The notes under the pieces: generated by a model | Databases searched by the model: none | What the model was told of the DNA's origin: nothing | Seen by the model: only the letters and a program-made list of their open reading frames with translations | Position numbers and translations under genes: made by a program | DNA from: Punctularia strigosozonata HHB-11173 SS5 | Lineage: Eukaryota > Basidiomycota > Agaricomycetes > Corticiales > Punctulariaceae | Reading direction: 5' to 3' | Length of the DNA: 64,000 bases | NCBI RefSeq assembly: GCF_000264995.1 | Contig: NW_006767440.1 | Location: 1,283,863-1,347,862 of the forward strand | Shown here: positions 1-13,063 of the stretch, one piece after another | How positions within the stretch are numbered: position 1 is the stretch's first letter | Layout: each line of letters begins with the position of its first letter

Positions 1-418
1 CCCTTGTCCAGGTCATCCAGCCATTCGAGGAGGGCGACGAGCGACGGTGTGTCGGGTACGTAACCCGGGATGCAAGCCAGCGCTTCTCCGGTGAGCCGTA
101 ACAGCAGGGTCGTGCGAAGAGATGCAGAGGGATCTACGGGAGGGATCTGAAGTATCAAGGACATCACGCTGTGCGTCGCGTTCAGGTAGTCGATCATGGT
201 GGATAGGTCTGACATTGGTAATGATCTTTTCGGAAGGATCGCCTCCGTAAGGACCGCGGGGACATGTTCAGCCATCAATGCTATGCCCACCGTTTCTTGT
301 AAGACCTCGTTATCTGCAGCATTTTATCCTCGACGTGATCAACAAGACGTCGTTCTTGCGAAGCCGATAACGGGCGAATCTGTGCAGGGCCGGAGCCGTC
401 TACCGTGGACGTCGACAT
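1..418 (-). CDS. Conserved hypothetical protein, N-terminal part (runs off left edge)
   Basis: The first two exons of a minus-strand gene are visible: 291-418 (ATG at 418) and 1-225, the second open to the window edge. The intron 226-290 starts GTGGGC and ends AAAAG, and phase 2 is kept across it. The protein begins MSTSTVDGSGPAQIRPLS and continues with a charged stretch (SQERRLVDHVEDKML) and then a helical, leucine-rich region with motifs such as LILQIPPVDP and LLLRLTGEAL. No catalytic motif is visible. The style resembles a helical-repeat protein conserved in basidiomycetes, but I do not recognise the family and assign no function. The rest of the gene lies outside the window. The exon pair is well supported because the frame stays open and the codon use looks coding. 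Confidence 0.6.
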
Positions 419-554
419 GGTAGCTCACAAACGGGAGTAGGTGTGACGTCATCATCCGCATTCGAGTCCATACGCGCAATATCACATTGAACACAATAAT
501 CCGAGACTGTCAATGCTTGACTAACCCAAAAAGCACATCCTTGTCAGGGGGTCG

Positions 555-1575
555 CTCAACCCGGTCGGAGAATTGGCCGTTTCTCTCGACAGAAGCTCAT
601 GATGGGCCCCAAATTGTCAAGGCGACCCGAGTCGAGCACGATCTAACAGCAGGTGAAATCACGAACGAGAGCAAAAGCAAACACAATGGCACACACAATC
701 TTGTCCGAGTCCATGATCGTTCGTAGACCCTGGGTAAGCCTTATGAACGTGATATAACTACTCCGCGTCGTATCTTGGATGGCGGCATTCGTCTCGTAAT
801 CTGTATGCTAGCCAGTGCAGATAAAGACAAACGAGATGGTTTATGAACCCATAGCAGCTGTCGCTTGAGGCAGATGGATACAGCGGCATGTCCGGAAAAT
901 TTATGGAGCAAAGGAAACGCACCTTCGTCCATGATCATCAACCTAAGACAAAGTCCTCGCCCATATCATGTACCAGACATATTGGCGTTGGCCATAGGCA
1001 AGTTAGCGCCTCCGCCTTTAACCTCACTGCAGGCACGGTTCAATGACAGATCTACGCAGACATACGATGGCAGGCACTGACGAATCGAGTGTCATGGCAT
1101 TCGGATCCCCTTCTTGCTGCAGTACGTTGTTCAGTGTCACGTCATCGCATTCGCCATAGGGATCCAAGTCCTCCCGTAGAGTACCAGCCAGAACCTCCGA
1201 ATGCTGAGATACGAGAGTGAGTGGTCGACATCGTTGTATAGCACCTTCCCGGAGGTAATGACGGCGCTCAGGTAAAGAGTAGCAAATGCAACGGCATACC
1301 GCAAGGCCGATAAAGAGCTGTTTAGCGTGGCGTGGACAGCTAGATCCGCGCTAGCTCCCAGGTAAAGAACGCGTATGCAAAACCGCCTATGTTATAGCCG
1401 CCACGGTCGACCACCATCTCATGCCATCCACGCTCCTCGGAGTCGTCTTCATTCAGTGAGGCATGGTCGTGTTCGTCCCTCTTAAACGAGATTAAGACGT
1501 GCACTAGAAGTGACGCGAACGAGAGGATAGCACCAACACCAGCTCTCCAGCTGCCGCGGTGAAACGGTGGACCAT
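555..1575 (-). pseudogene. Internally deleted ABCC transporter relic (TMD0 piece fused to NBD2 piece)
   Basis: Read on the minus strand, about 1575-1290 resembles the N-terminal membrane segment of the intact neighbour. It contains a RGWHEMVVDRGG-like stretch, where the neighbour has RGWHEVVASRGG. From about 1260 downward the sequence resembles the second nucleotide-binding domain: ITSGKV, AGTLREDLDPYGE, QQEGDPNAMTLDSS, GGGAN, Walker B LMIMDE, DYETNAAIQ, IMDSDKIV and a decayed C-terminus VLDSGRLDNLGP. Everything between (both TMDs, NBD1 and the Walker A of NBD2) is missing. There are stops and frame changes, and the DALRCAGLFRL-type segment is deleted. The 15-nt microexon after Walker B is still recognisable at 849-863. 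This is a dead third copy of the transporter, probably made by unequal exchange or internal deletion. Confidence 0.75.
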
Positions 1576-1996
1576 GGGGTCACCGGTAGGTCGTTCCGAT
1601 GAGCGTCGAAGACCAACGGTCCTGACTAGTACTTGCAGTCTGGCCTGACCTCGTACTCGAGCTTAGTGTTTCAGCGAGTCGGCCGGACTGAGGATGTGGT
1701 TCCTGACGCGACGGAGCAGTCGTGAACAGAAATGTGGGTTGGCGCCGCAATGCGGGAAGAGCCTGCGCTAAAAATACACGCGTCATGATGCGGCGAGGGC
1801 GCGAGGGCCGAATTCACGCAACCCCCCAACAGGTCTATGAGTATGTACCTCTAGAGTTGCGCTCAGGCGTTACATCGCTCGAACATAATCCGATATGACA
1901 GCCTGCATGATCTACCGTGTCACCGGTACATGAACATGTCCATCTGGTAGAGTGTATGTTACTCTGCGGCACGCCTTCCGCGAGTAGACTTTGTCG
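1576..1996. other. Spacer between ABC relic and ABC transporter 1
   Basis: About 420 bp between the decayed copy and the stop codon of the intact transporter. I see no supported gene. It should hold the 3' UTR of the intact gene and remains of the relic's 5' region. Confidence 0.4.
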
Positions 1997-4900
1997 TCAG
2001 TGCTTCACCATGCCGTAGAGTAGGTCCTTGTCGTGCGACTTCTCGACGAGTTCGTAGAATAGGCCTCTTTTCTGCGCGAGGAGCTCTTTGGGAGAACCAA
2101 ATTCTGCCAGGCGACCGGAATCGAGAACCATCTATGGCGGGCGTCTCAGACAACGAGCCGCACGAGCGGAAACAACAAGCTCACGATTTTGTCAGAGTCC
2201 ATGATGGTTTGCAGGCGATGCGCAATCGTGATAATGGTGATATCACTGCTCAGCGTTGTGCGTATGGATTCTTGAATGGCAGCGTCCGTCTCGTAATCTA
2301 CACGAATAATGAGGTTCTGATGTCCACGAGAGTAATGTGACAAGTACCTATCGCAGCAGTCGCTACGCAGACGGATGTGTAAGTATAATTGTGGCTTTAG
2401 CAGTAGGGACGGGAACATACCTTCATCCATGATCATTAGCTTGCTCCTGCGAACTTGGGCTCGTGCCAGTGCAATGATCTGCAGACAACGTGAGCTCGAT
2501 ATGGCAGGCCAAGGCTTGTTAGGTCTTACCTGGCGCTGGCCATGGGAGAAGTTAGCACCTCCGCCTTCGACCTCCCTGCAATCCCGGTTAACGAACGTTA
2601 TTTTCCACGAATCGAGAAGTACTGACGAATCCAAGGTGATCGCATCCGGGTCTCCTTCTTGCTGAAGACGGAAAAGCCCAGCGCATCGCAATGCGTCGTT
2701 CAGAGTTGCATCGTCGTGTTCGCCGTAAGGGTCCAGGTTGTCGCGCAGAGTACCGGCCAAAAGATCGGGATGTTGAGGAATAAGCGTGATATTCGACCTC
2801 AATGCGTCCAGATTGATGGTATGAGTGTCGATTCCGTCATAGAACACCTTCCCGCTGGTCAACACGGCGCGCAATAGCGCCAAGCTGATCGTGGATTTTC
2901 CAGCCCCTGTACGGCCCACCACGCCGACGCGCTCTCCGGACTTGATATCAAACGAGATCTCGTGCAGGACATCCGGCGAATCTGTTACTCATAAGTCCCC
3001 ATCCCTGTCCAACACGGAAAGAATGCCGCTCACTAGGGCCGTATCGAGCGCTGAGCTTCTCCGCACGCAATGAACCACTGGCCGGCCAATACGCAGGTGG
3101 AACACCGTCCTGGGTCTTCTCCGGTTCGTGTTCAATGTCTAGGAAATCTCTGATCCTCTCAAGACTGCCCAGATCCCGTCAAAAATCGTGCTTTGGACCA
3201 ACTAAAAGCCAGAAATACCTGTTGCCTTTCAAGGATTATTAGAATCGCGACTGACTTCCATCGGAAGGTGCACGTACTCTCAACCTCGGCAAAGTTGGCT
3301 AGCCGCACGACCCACATAATCAGCATCGAGAAGCCGACGACCTGCGACAAAGCATAACCTGCGTTCCCAACGTCCATCACGTTGCCGTACACAAGTGCAA
3401 TCGCGACCAAAGCAGCGAATAATCCGCCGATTGCCTCAATTCGAATACCGACCCACCTGTCATCGTGTCAACTCACCAGAGTCAAAGTCCAGAACATTGC
3501 AAAGAAGGTCTCACCGATTCAAGTTGTAAAAGCTTTGAGTAAGCCTTGTGTAGTGATCGATGCGCTGCGAGAGCTTGTCGGTAAACTTGTCCTGAGCACC
3601 GTAGGCACGGATGGACGCTATAGGGAAGCACATCAGCTCTGTCCACTTGGGAGTAACATGCTTGCGCAACGCACGCAATCCCGCTAGCCCGGCACCGAAA
3701 AGGCTCAGAATAGGTGAACGAGCAACACTCTGCTCTCGTTTGATAGCTGTGCCACAATCAGCAGGTAGTTTCAAAAGTAAGAACAGGGGTATTCACATCT
3801 TTGAGCAGCCATGTAGATTCGGCCGAGGGACAAGGCAAGGGCAAGGGCAAAGGCGCCAGCCCCGAAACCACGCCAGCCAATGACAAAGATGACAGCAACC
3901 AGTTTGAATCCCAGGGAAGAGATGATTTGAGCGATGTTCATATATATGTTACGAATGTTCTGGTCTATTGATTGTAGATCCTGACGGGCGAGACTGCTCA
4001 GCGGCACGTTGATCGGAGGAATAGGAATGTCACTGACCTGCGTGCATCTGGTAATAACTCGCGCCACAGGAACGGTGTCAAGCCAACTGCCGTAATCGAT
4101 TAGGTCGAGCCGGTATGAATGTAAAGAAGAAGAGTTTACCGGAAGGTTGATCCAAGGATCGATTCGATGAGCAGCGCATGTATCCTCCGTGAAGCTCTCA
4201 TCGCTCCAAATACCCAAATCGTGACGCCACAGCATGAAACCAAGGTCTCCAGTACCTCGAGCAGCGAATACATAGTGAGATATCTGGACGAGTCGCTCAG
4301 CATCAATTATATATGGACGCGTATGATGGTTCAGACGCACTTTCCCGCAGCAACCTCCGACGGGTCGCGAATCTCGTACTGGTTTGACCATTGACCAAGG
4401 ACGTAAGGCTCGCATATACGAACTCCAGCCTCGCCGAGCGTGAACAGAAGGAAAGAGATCCAAAAAAGTGCACCGCCCTCGTTCTGGAGGTAGAGCAAAA
4501 TGGACTTCGCCGACACGGCGCCGTGGGCAACGTCTTCTGCTACGGTAAGCTTTCCTGACGGCCCCGCAGGAGCATCGCTTCCGGGAGCCTTCTCTTCTAA
4601 CGTATCCTCGATTTCCTCCGTGTGTGCTGTATCCTTCTCGATTTCGGCGCGAAGGGCGGCATCACGCCTGATGGCTGCATCCACAGATTTTTCCTCGATC
4701 ACGCGACCATGATGGTCGACTCGCAAGACTTTCTTCGCCAACGAGCTCGTTAGAGCAAGGTTGTTGCTGACCAGTAGGACAGTGCGGCCGTTGACGATGT
4801 CTCCTCTGAGGCATTTGTCGACGATATGTCTTGCAGTGTGGACATCGAGTGCCGCAAGTATATCGTCCAGCAAAATGACCTGAGCATCGGAATAAACAGC

Positions 4901-7900
4901 ACGCGCCAGTGTTATCCGCGCCTGCCGATGGATCAGCAGCTGAACTCGCACGTCGAACCGACTATTACCTTTTGCCCACCACTACGAGTGAAGGCATGTC
5001 AGATACGTATCTGCATAGTGAATCGAAGCGCAAGTCTAGGCTTACCTCAAAGTCAAACCCTATAGGTTGCGCATCAGTGTGTTCATATTTCATGAAATCG
5101 CGGATACAGACCTTCTCCCCAACCTCGGTCTTATCTCCCGCAGCAAACAGGCTTAAATCATGAACAAGGGCGCACTGCTCCAAAACTGTGTGTAGTGTGA
5201 GCATGTAAACTTCGATACGTGGAGGTGCTTAATACCTTTCTGATATCTGTTCTCGTCGAAGGGAGATCCAAACAAGATATTTTCCTGAGACACGTATATC
5301 AGCGTGAGGATGGGTCCAGTAAAAGAGTGCTCACTCGTATAGTTTCGTTCAAAACCCATGTTTCCTGAGCGGCATACGCGACACCGCCTTGTCGAGGGAG
5401 ATTGTACCAAGAATCCACAGTCAACGGGTGATAGTACATTTCCCCTGAAGATGGGTCAGCTCCGCCAACATACGATCGGTGATGTGAGCAGTACCTAGGA
5501 GTGCCATGAGCAGAGAAGTCTTCCCGGATCCTGTGGCTCCGATGATCAGGTTGACTGCACCGCGTTCGAAGCGGACTAAGCCGTCGATCTTCAAGCGGAA
5601 GTGACGTTGTCCAGCCGAGCGAGCCTCGTCCCATGTGAAGTGCGCTGCATTGATCCCAATGATATCTTGCTCGACGCCTCGCGGAATGGGCACACTTGCA
5701 GCTGCAGTCTCTTCGCGGCTCACGGGGTGAAGTAACGTCGTCTGTATTTAGAGTCAAGGGCGACCTAGAACGAATGACGAAAGCACTTACTCCGTTCAAG
5801 AACTCGTCCAGACGATCCATAGCCACCTTCGCTACAGACTACAGATGAGCCCACCGATAATGTTCGAGAAACTGTTGATCTCACCGTTCAGCATCTGCGG
5901 CAGCCAGAAAGAGAGTTGCTGCATCTGATTCTGCATCATGTAGAACAGCGATAGGGAGGTGAATACTCTCGACGCCGTCAGTTCGCCTTTCATGATCAAA
6001 GTCTAAGTGCGGTCATTGAATCAGAAATGTCTGCCTCGGCGGGCTGCGTCGCCATCGGCTACGTACGTATAAACCCAAAGTCACAACGATGTTGCACAAC
6101 GGGAGGAGGTTGTTGATCGACTGGTTGATTAACCCGAGTATAGCGTTGTAGCGAATCCAGGTCAGTTCCTCCTCGCGCGTTTTGTTCAATTTCTCCAGTG
6201 ACTTCTTTTCCCATGCAAACAGCTTGATCATCCTGATGACGTTCATCGTCTGCGTGACGTCCTGAACGCGGCGATCCGACTACGAGAGGTTATGGGCATA
6301 TTGACAGCGATAAATGAAGGAAACGTGCTCACGACTTTCATTTTCTCTTTCTGGGATTGCATGAGTTGTTTGGCCACCCAGGCTGGTATGGGCAGAGAAA
6401 CCACCAGAATGGCAGTACCAACAAGTGAACTAGTGTCAGGATAGTCAGTGGTGTACAGCACGCGCTTGTTATGTGTTAAACACGTACCTCCATCCAAGGA
6501 GATAATACAAAGATGCAACTGCCCCCATGATTTGCAGCAGCGAAAGGACTGGTAACGAATCAGAAACCGGATAGAAGCCATTACGGAGATTATGCTCACT
6601 GATGAGAGGAAAATCAGACGCCCTCCATATCGATGATACGTCGCTGGTGACAAGGTTCGTGATCTTGCCGACCATCTGCTTCGCCGTCCTTGCGGCCTCG
6701 TCCTCCTTCTCCAACTCCGATTTCGTCTTACTCTTGGGCGGGCCATCGCCACTCTCGGTGGCCCCGGAGATGGATGCAGTAGTCGAGGTAGGGCTGTCCT
6801 GGGATTCGGAATCGACGGCGGTCGTGGTCTCGGTGGGGGTAGCAGTGCCATCGGTTGGCGAGCTCGCGATTGATTCCACTTCGCTGGTGCCATCGGCGGC
6901 ACTCGATGACGTCGAGTTGTCAGAAGACTTCTTGGCTGTGTCCGCCTTCATACGGATCCTGAGCGAATGCGTGAACACGACCTGGGTGACGATGGCCGAC
7001 AATCGGACCATAATGACAGTCGTGATCCAGTTGTATCTCTCGTTGAGCCAGGCCTTGAGCGCCGGTCCGCTGCCGAGCCATATGATCCACACCCATGGCC
7101 GGAGGGTTGCCTCCTGAGGATGTTCTAGGTACCTATGTGTACGATGATGTTAGCATATCTCGACCGCATCTTCCTTGTGTTCTATGTAACATACGAGAGA
7201 AGTCGGTTCAGGCCGAGAGGCGCCATGAAACTGGCGCCCGCTTGTAGAACGATCAAGAAGATACACGCCAAGCATTCCCGATCTGATAATCGTGTCGTGA
7301 ACATACTGGCAGGTAGAGCGTGAGGTGGCGGGTTTACGAAAGATTGCCCACATGCTCCGCACTAGACTGCGCTTCTTTTTGAGCATGGTAGGATCAATAT
7401 CCTGACGAATTCAGTCATTAACACACGTGGATATCATGTTAACTGCGAGATCTAACTTTAGCATGTTTGTTGACAAGGAAGCTAGCCGTTTCTTCCGTAG
7501 GTAAAGGAGGGAGCTTCTCCGTTGGCAAATATTGATGCTTGTAGGCATACCAGATAATGGGGTCATAGTATCCCCAAGTGAGTTCAGCCCAGAGCGATGC
7601 GCTCTTTAGTGGGTCCTAAACGCGTAGTCATGAGCTGTGGTGCAGGCACTCGAGTCACGCAGAACGTACCGGGGACGGTCTTCCAGGCATGGCTAACGGA
7701 ATGACGATCCCCAAAACGCAGAGAACGGCCAGCTGAGCGATCGCGAGCGGTCCAGGATCATCTCTGTCAACAAGCGCCAGAGGCACGAGGTCCCGGTATG
7801 CGCAGAACGCAAAGAATGCCAAAAACAGGAGGGCAAGGTGAATGTCTGCGCGTCTTCTCCAGTTTATCGAACCGACCAAGGCGACAACTGCAAGAGCTGT

Positions 7901-8260
7901 AGCATAAACCTACACCAAACGATCCAGTTGCCATCAAACAAGAAGAAACTGAGGACTGACATAGAAAATGACGCTTGCAATGTCGAGGTTCGACTTCGAG
8001 TTCGTCCAAGTGAGTACGGCATAGGTGGTGAGGGCGGCGCTGGCTGCCACCCTGAAGACCCGCATACTCAGGCCCCTGGAACCACCGCGACTGGCGACGA
8101 CTTCATGCCAACCACGTCTTTCAGCATCCTGTTCCTCTACTTCGACACTACGTTGTCCCTTAGCCAATGAAATGGCAGCATAACCAAGCAGTGAGCCGAC
8201 AGAGAGTACAGCGAGCGCGCAAGGGAGGAGCACGAGCTCTTCCGTTGTCGGTACGAACAT
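1997..8260 (-). CDS. ABC transporter, ABCC/MRP (Yor1-like) subfamily, copy 1
   Basis: A full-length ABCC exporter of roughly 1,400 residues in about 31 exons; ATG at 8260, stop at 1997-1999. The order is an N-terminal hydrophobic extension (TMD0, about 8260-7660), TMD1, NBD1, TMD2, NBD2. TMD1 includes an acidic, serine/threonine-rich cytoplasmic insert near 6700-6950. NBD1 has Walker A GATGSGKTS near 5530, signature LSGGQK split over microexons 5046-5059 and 4969-4981, and Walker B VILLDD. NBD2 has Walker A GRTGAGKS near 2915, signature FSHGQRQ, and Walker B MIMDEA completed by the 15-nt microexon 2348-2362. The C-terminus reads KDLLYGMVKH. Such proteins use ATP to export organic anions, conjugates or drugs across the plasma or vacuolar membrane; the substrate cannot be read from sequence. 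I found no unavoidable stop: each in-frame stop falls in an intron with usable splice sites, for example the intron just before AKVAMDRLDEF. It is paralogous to 16782-23049. Confidence 0.85.
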
Positions 8261-8780
8261 GGGCGGGAGTCAAGATCCCTGCTGGCTTCGGAGCTGACTG
8301 GGGGTTGATCATAATTGCTATCTCTGACTCCAATCCCGCCCAGGCGCATGTGCTCGTAGCTGCGCGGCTGCGATCAATTTGAATAAGTCCGACTCGACCG
8401 GAGAATGTCGCGACAAGGGCTGGGCCTGAAATCCCCGTCACAACGGATCTGCGTGTCAGTCCATCGGGTAGTTTGGTACTTACTTGCCCAACGGGTGCTT
8501 CACGACACGTTCGCGAAAGGTACGTATATACAGCGTACTAAGGTAGGGGGTTAAAGCTCTTCACAGAGGGCGCAGGGGGTTGTCGATGTCATGCATGTTA
8601 GCATTTAGGTGTTTGTGCAAACGGTCCACCATACCCGTACGATGCAAATAGTTACATCAGAATTGCTGCTGCAGATGTCGTCCCTTTACGACAAGGGACA
8701 TGCTCGTCTGGCTGAACTTTCCTGGAGGTCCGGTCTGACTGCGGCGTTTCTGCAGGTGGCCGAAACGTTCCAAACGCGAT
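8261..8780. other. Spacer between ABC transporter 1 start and MAK10 stop
   Basis: About 520 bp holding the promoter of ABC transporter 1 (read leftward) and the 3' UTR of MAK10. No TATA box, RNA gene or coding exon is convincing. Confidence 0.4.
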
Positions 8781-11622
8781 CTATATTCGCGGAAACCAAG
8801 GATTCGTAGACACATCCCACTTCAACACACCGACACCCGTGTCTTCAAGGCGCTCCAGTTTTGAGGGCTCTGCGCAGATCGACGTGTCTTTCAATCGGCT
8901 TATGAACTGAGGTAGCATCCCGTTAGGTCGGGCACAATTATGACTGTTCCATGCCGGAACACACCTGCGCGAATTCGCTGCTCCATTGGCTCGCCCATCC
9001 TATCGGTGAGGGCATATCTGCGATGCCTTGTAAAATCTCTCTTGCCTGTTGAAACAGGTGCGTAGGAGTTGCCCCACTATCCACCTCCTGTTCCGATGAC
9101 ATTAACGGACACCCCGATCGCGGCAATTCTGATGCTTACTTGGAGTGCCTCATGACACGCTTTAGGGTAAAGATCGAAGCAAGGCTGCGCGACAGGGTTC
9201 GTCGTGGCATCCGAGTACTCCGGCCTATATGCCCACTTGTTTCGCCGGAGGAAATTGAGGCGCAGACGTTCCCAGTCCGGTCGACGAGTTTGCGCAAGGA
9301 GTAGTATCTAGACGGCATCAATAGTCAGCTTGACGTACTATCACAAGCAGAGGATCAGGGGTACAATCAGCATTCCTTTGCACATGCAGAACAATGCGCG
9401 AAGGAACTTGAGGTGAACGTCCATGTCCGCACGCTCCGGCGTGCCTGCCGATTGGTTAGAGAAATCGCTTCCGAGTCACGGAAAGCCTCGTAACACACCG
9501 TCTGGCATTACTTTTAGTAGGCTCTCGAGACACGTTGCATGAGCCTCTATCGCCTGGCTAGCATACCAATACGCCAAAGGTTTCTCTTCGACGCTGTACA
9601 ACTCCAACTGGAACCCAGACAGAACAACCTCGCGGATGTTGGCCAACCGCTTGCACAACACGACCACGGGCAATGACCGGATAAGAGGGGCACCTGGTTC
9701 ATCCTGTGTTCGGTAACACGTTTTGAGTTACGGAACGGAACCGCGGATAGGAGGAAACATACCGATAAATGGAGTTGTTGCGTGACGCGAACAAGCAAAT
9801 CGAACAAAATCTGCCAGTCAAGCAACGATTTCATCTGATATCGTCGGTGCCGAGGAGGGTTGCTCCATAGAGACCGCGTATCTCGGGCAAGCAACTATGG
9901 CCGTCGGTCGATAATAAGATCCCCCTTTTTGGCAGACGTCGTACCTTCGTAAGCCGGCGATCAATCTCTCCAATGGGGACATCGCCCTCGCCTCTCCACC
10001 GTTGCCGGAGAACGCGGCAAACCGATGACCACTCCAGCCCGATGCTCTCCTTGAAGAAACTGTTTACCAACCATTGCGGTGGATGATGGAGAAGCACTAA
10101 TACGTCGTCGAAGAACAGGGACTAATCGCCGGCCACCGTCAGAATATATGTCATGAGCTTGTGTAATGAGCGGAAAAACCTGCATCATAGACCGCAGATA
10201 CGGAATTCTTCGTTCGGGAATATTCTGCCACATGTTCAAGTGGCCGACCAACTGAGGTATTCGCTGGTTAGTAGCGATCCAGACACGCTACATGACTGTA
10301 CGAACCTGCCAGGTAGCCAGCAACTCGACCTTGGCCATACGGAGCATTTCTTCGTAGCCGTCAATCAAGGCCTCGAGAGCGTCCCAAGTACTTTCCTGAG
10401 ACGGCAGCTGCAGCGGACGCAGAGGAACGTAGGAGTGTAGGTGACGCATGACGCGTGGATCGAAGGCCTGCAACGCAGCGGAGGTCTCTCCGGGTTCTGG
10501 TGATGGATTGGCCCTGATCTGTTGAAGGAGCGACCGCGCTGACACGACTAGATTCTCGAGTTGCGTACGATCGCCGGGAAGGGACAATCCGAGGAGCTGT
10601 AGCATGATCTACGAAAGGGAGTCAGAGGGGTTTGACAGCACCGCATATCATTCACCTCACCTTGCGAAGCTGCAAGCGCATATGTAAAGAGGTACGCCAC
10701 CGCGCATGTACTGTCGGCTTGATCAGCGTGGTTCATTTGTCGATCCCCAGTACATACGGAAGGGCGAGCCAAGAATCCAATCACTCGTTTCTTCCACGAG
10801 CGACAGCACCCGCCGCCAAGGTGTCCCTTCTAGCAAGGATATCTCGCATTTTTCGCCTTGCCAGTCCTCTTGCTGATCATAGGAATCAACTCGATATCAA
10901 CGTGGCGTATATGATCAGATCCTCACGTCGAGAACACGGCCTTTCGAGAGCTCTCTCCAAGCCAGATCAACGCATTTGATCAAGCCCACCACACCGGCAC
11001 GCAGCACGAATGTGACTAAGCTCCAAGGCCGCGCGGGGTCTTCCTGGAGGACTAGCTCCAACGGGAGGCATTCCGGGTCCAGATCTTCGAGGTTGTGAAC
11101 GTATAAGCACGTGTATATCGTTTGAGAAAGTGTGGTCCCGGAGTGCCACGCCATCTATAGGGACATCAACGAAGCCGTTAGCTGAGCAAGAAAACTGTGG
11201 CTGGTGAACACACCATGCCCGATTTACCTCGCATGCAAATGTCCGATCTAGTATCCAACACACTTCTTCGGGTAGCAGAGGTGCCAGTGGATCGAAGAGT
11301 GGCTTGGTCACCTCGTCCGGAAGTACCACGCCGCTGTCCATGCGAGGTTCACCGATCTGCGGTACGCGTACCGTCTGAGCCACATCTCCGACGAAAAGAG
11401 AAGGATATATGCGAACCTCCAGGGCGCTCATAGCATCTGTGAGATCGAACCCACTCATGAAGATTAGTTCGCCCTGGCGCAGTTCTGCTTGCAAGATGAT
11501 CATCGGAATCCAACATCCCGAGGGGGGTGGGGTTGACCTTGTGCTCCTTGGACCAGCACCTGGGTCACGTCCGTGAACTCGTCCCCGCCAGGCATCTCCA
11601 AGTAGACCGGTATGTTTTCCAT
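8781..11622 (-). CDS. MAK10: NatC N-acetyltransferase auxiliary subunit MAK10/NAA35
   Basis: MAK10 (NAA35) anchors the NatC complex to ribosomes and helps NAA30 acetylate N-termini such as Met-Leu and Met-Phe. The N-terminal hallmark is clear: FTDVTQVLVQGA, then ELRQGELIFMSGFDLTDAM, then IGEPRMDSGV, matching the family's WVDITDLF...ELKLGELI...AMSAIE..DPKMDAG. A central stretch FDPRVMRHLHSYVPLRPLQ followed by TWDALEALIDGYEEML is also typical, and the C-terminus LKWDVSTNPWFPRI matches the family's end. The ATG is at 11622. First exons: 11538-11622, 11417-11487, 11228-11356, 10927-11154; about 13 exons in all, ending with TAG at 8781-8783. One exon (near 10680, reading RWRTSLHMRLQLRK) is less certain because two splice choices exist. 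It is divergent from the tryptophanyl-tRNA synthetase. Confidence 0.85.
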
Positions 11623-11716
11623 CGAGAGTCTGTGTGCCGCGCGCTGGGCGAGCTGCGGTCGCGCGAGAAAGTAAGCCGGTTCTTTGCGCACCGCGTCATT
11701 CACCCGCGCTCGCATC
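11623..11716. promoter_or_regulatory. 94-bp divergent promoter of MAK10 and mitochondrial TrpRS
   Basis: The two start codons (11622 on minus, 11717 on plus) are 94 bp apart, so the two genes must share a very short bidirectional promoter or have promoters overlapping each other's coding region. No TATA box is visible. The extent follows only from the gene models. Confidence 0.6.

Positions 11717-13063
<1,347 letters not shown>

Noticed and set aside
5833-5960. Apparent frameshift and stop in ABC transporter 1 before AKVAMDRLDEF
   Set aside because: A normal intron (donor GTGAGA after LN, acceptor CTGTAG) removes the stop and restores the frame, matching an intron at the same place in copy 2.
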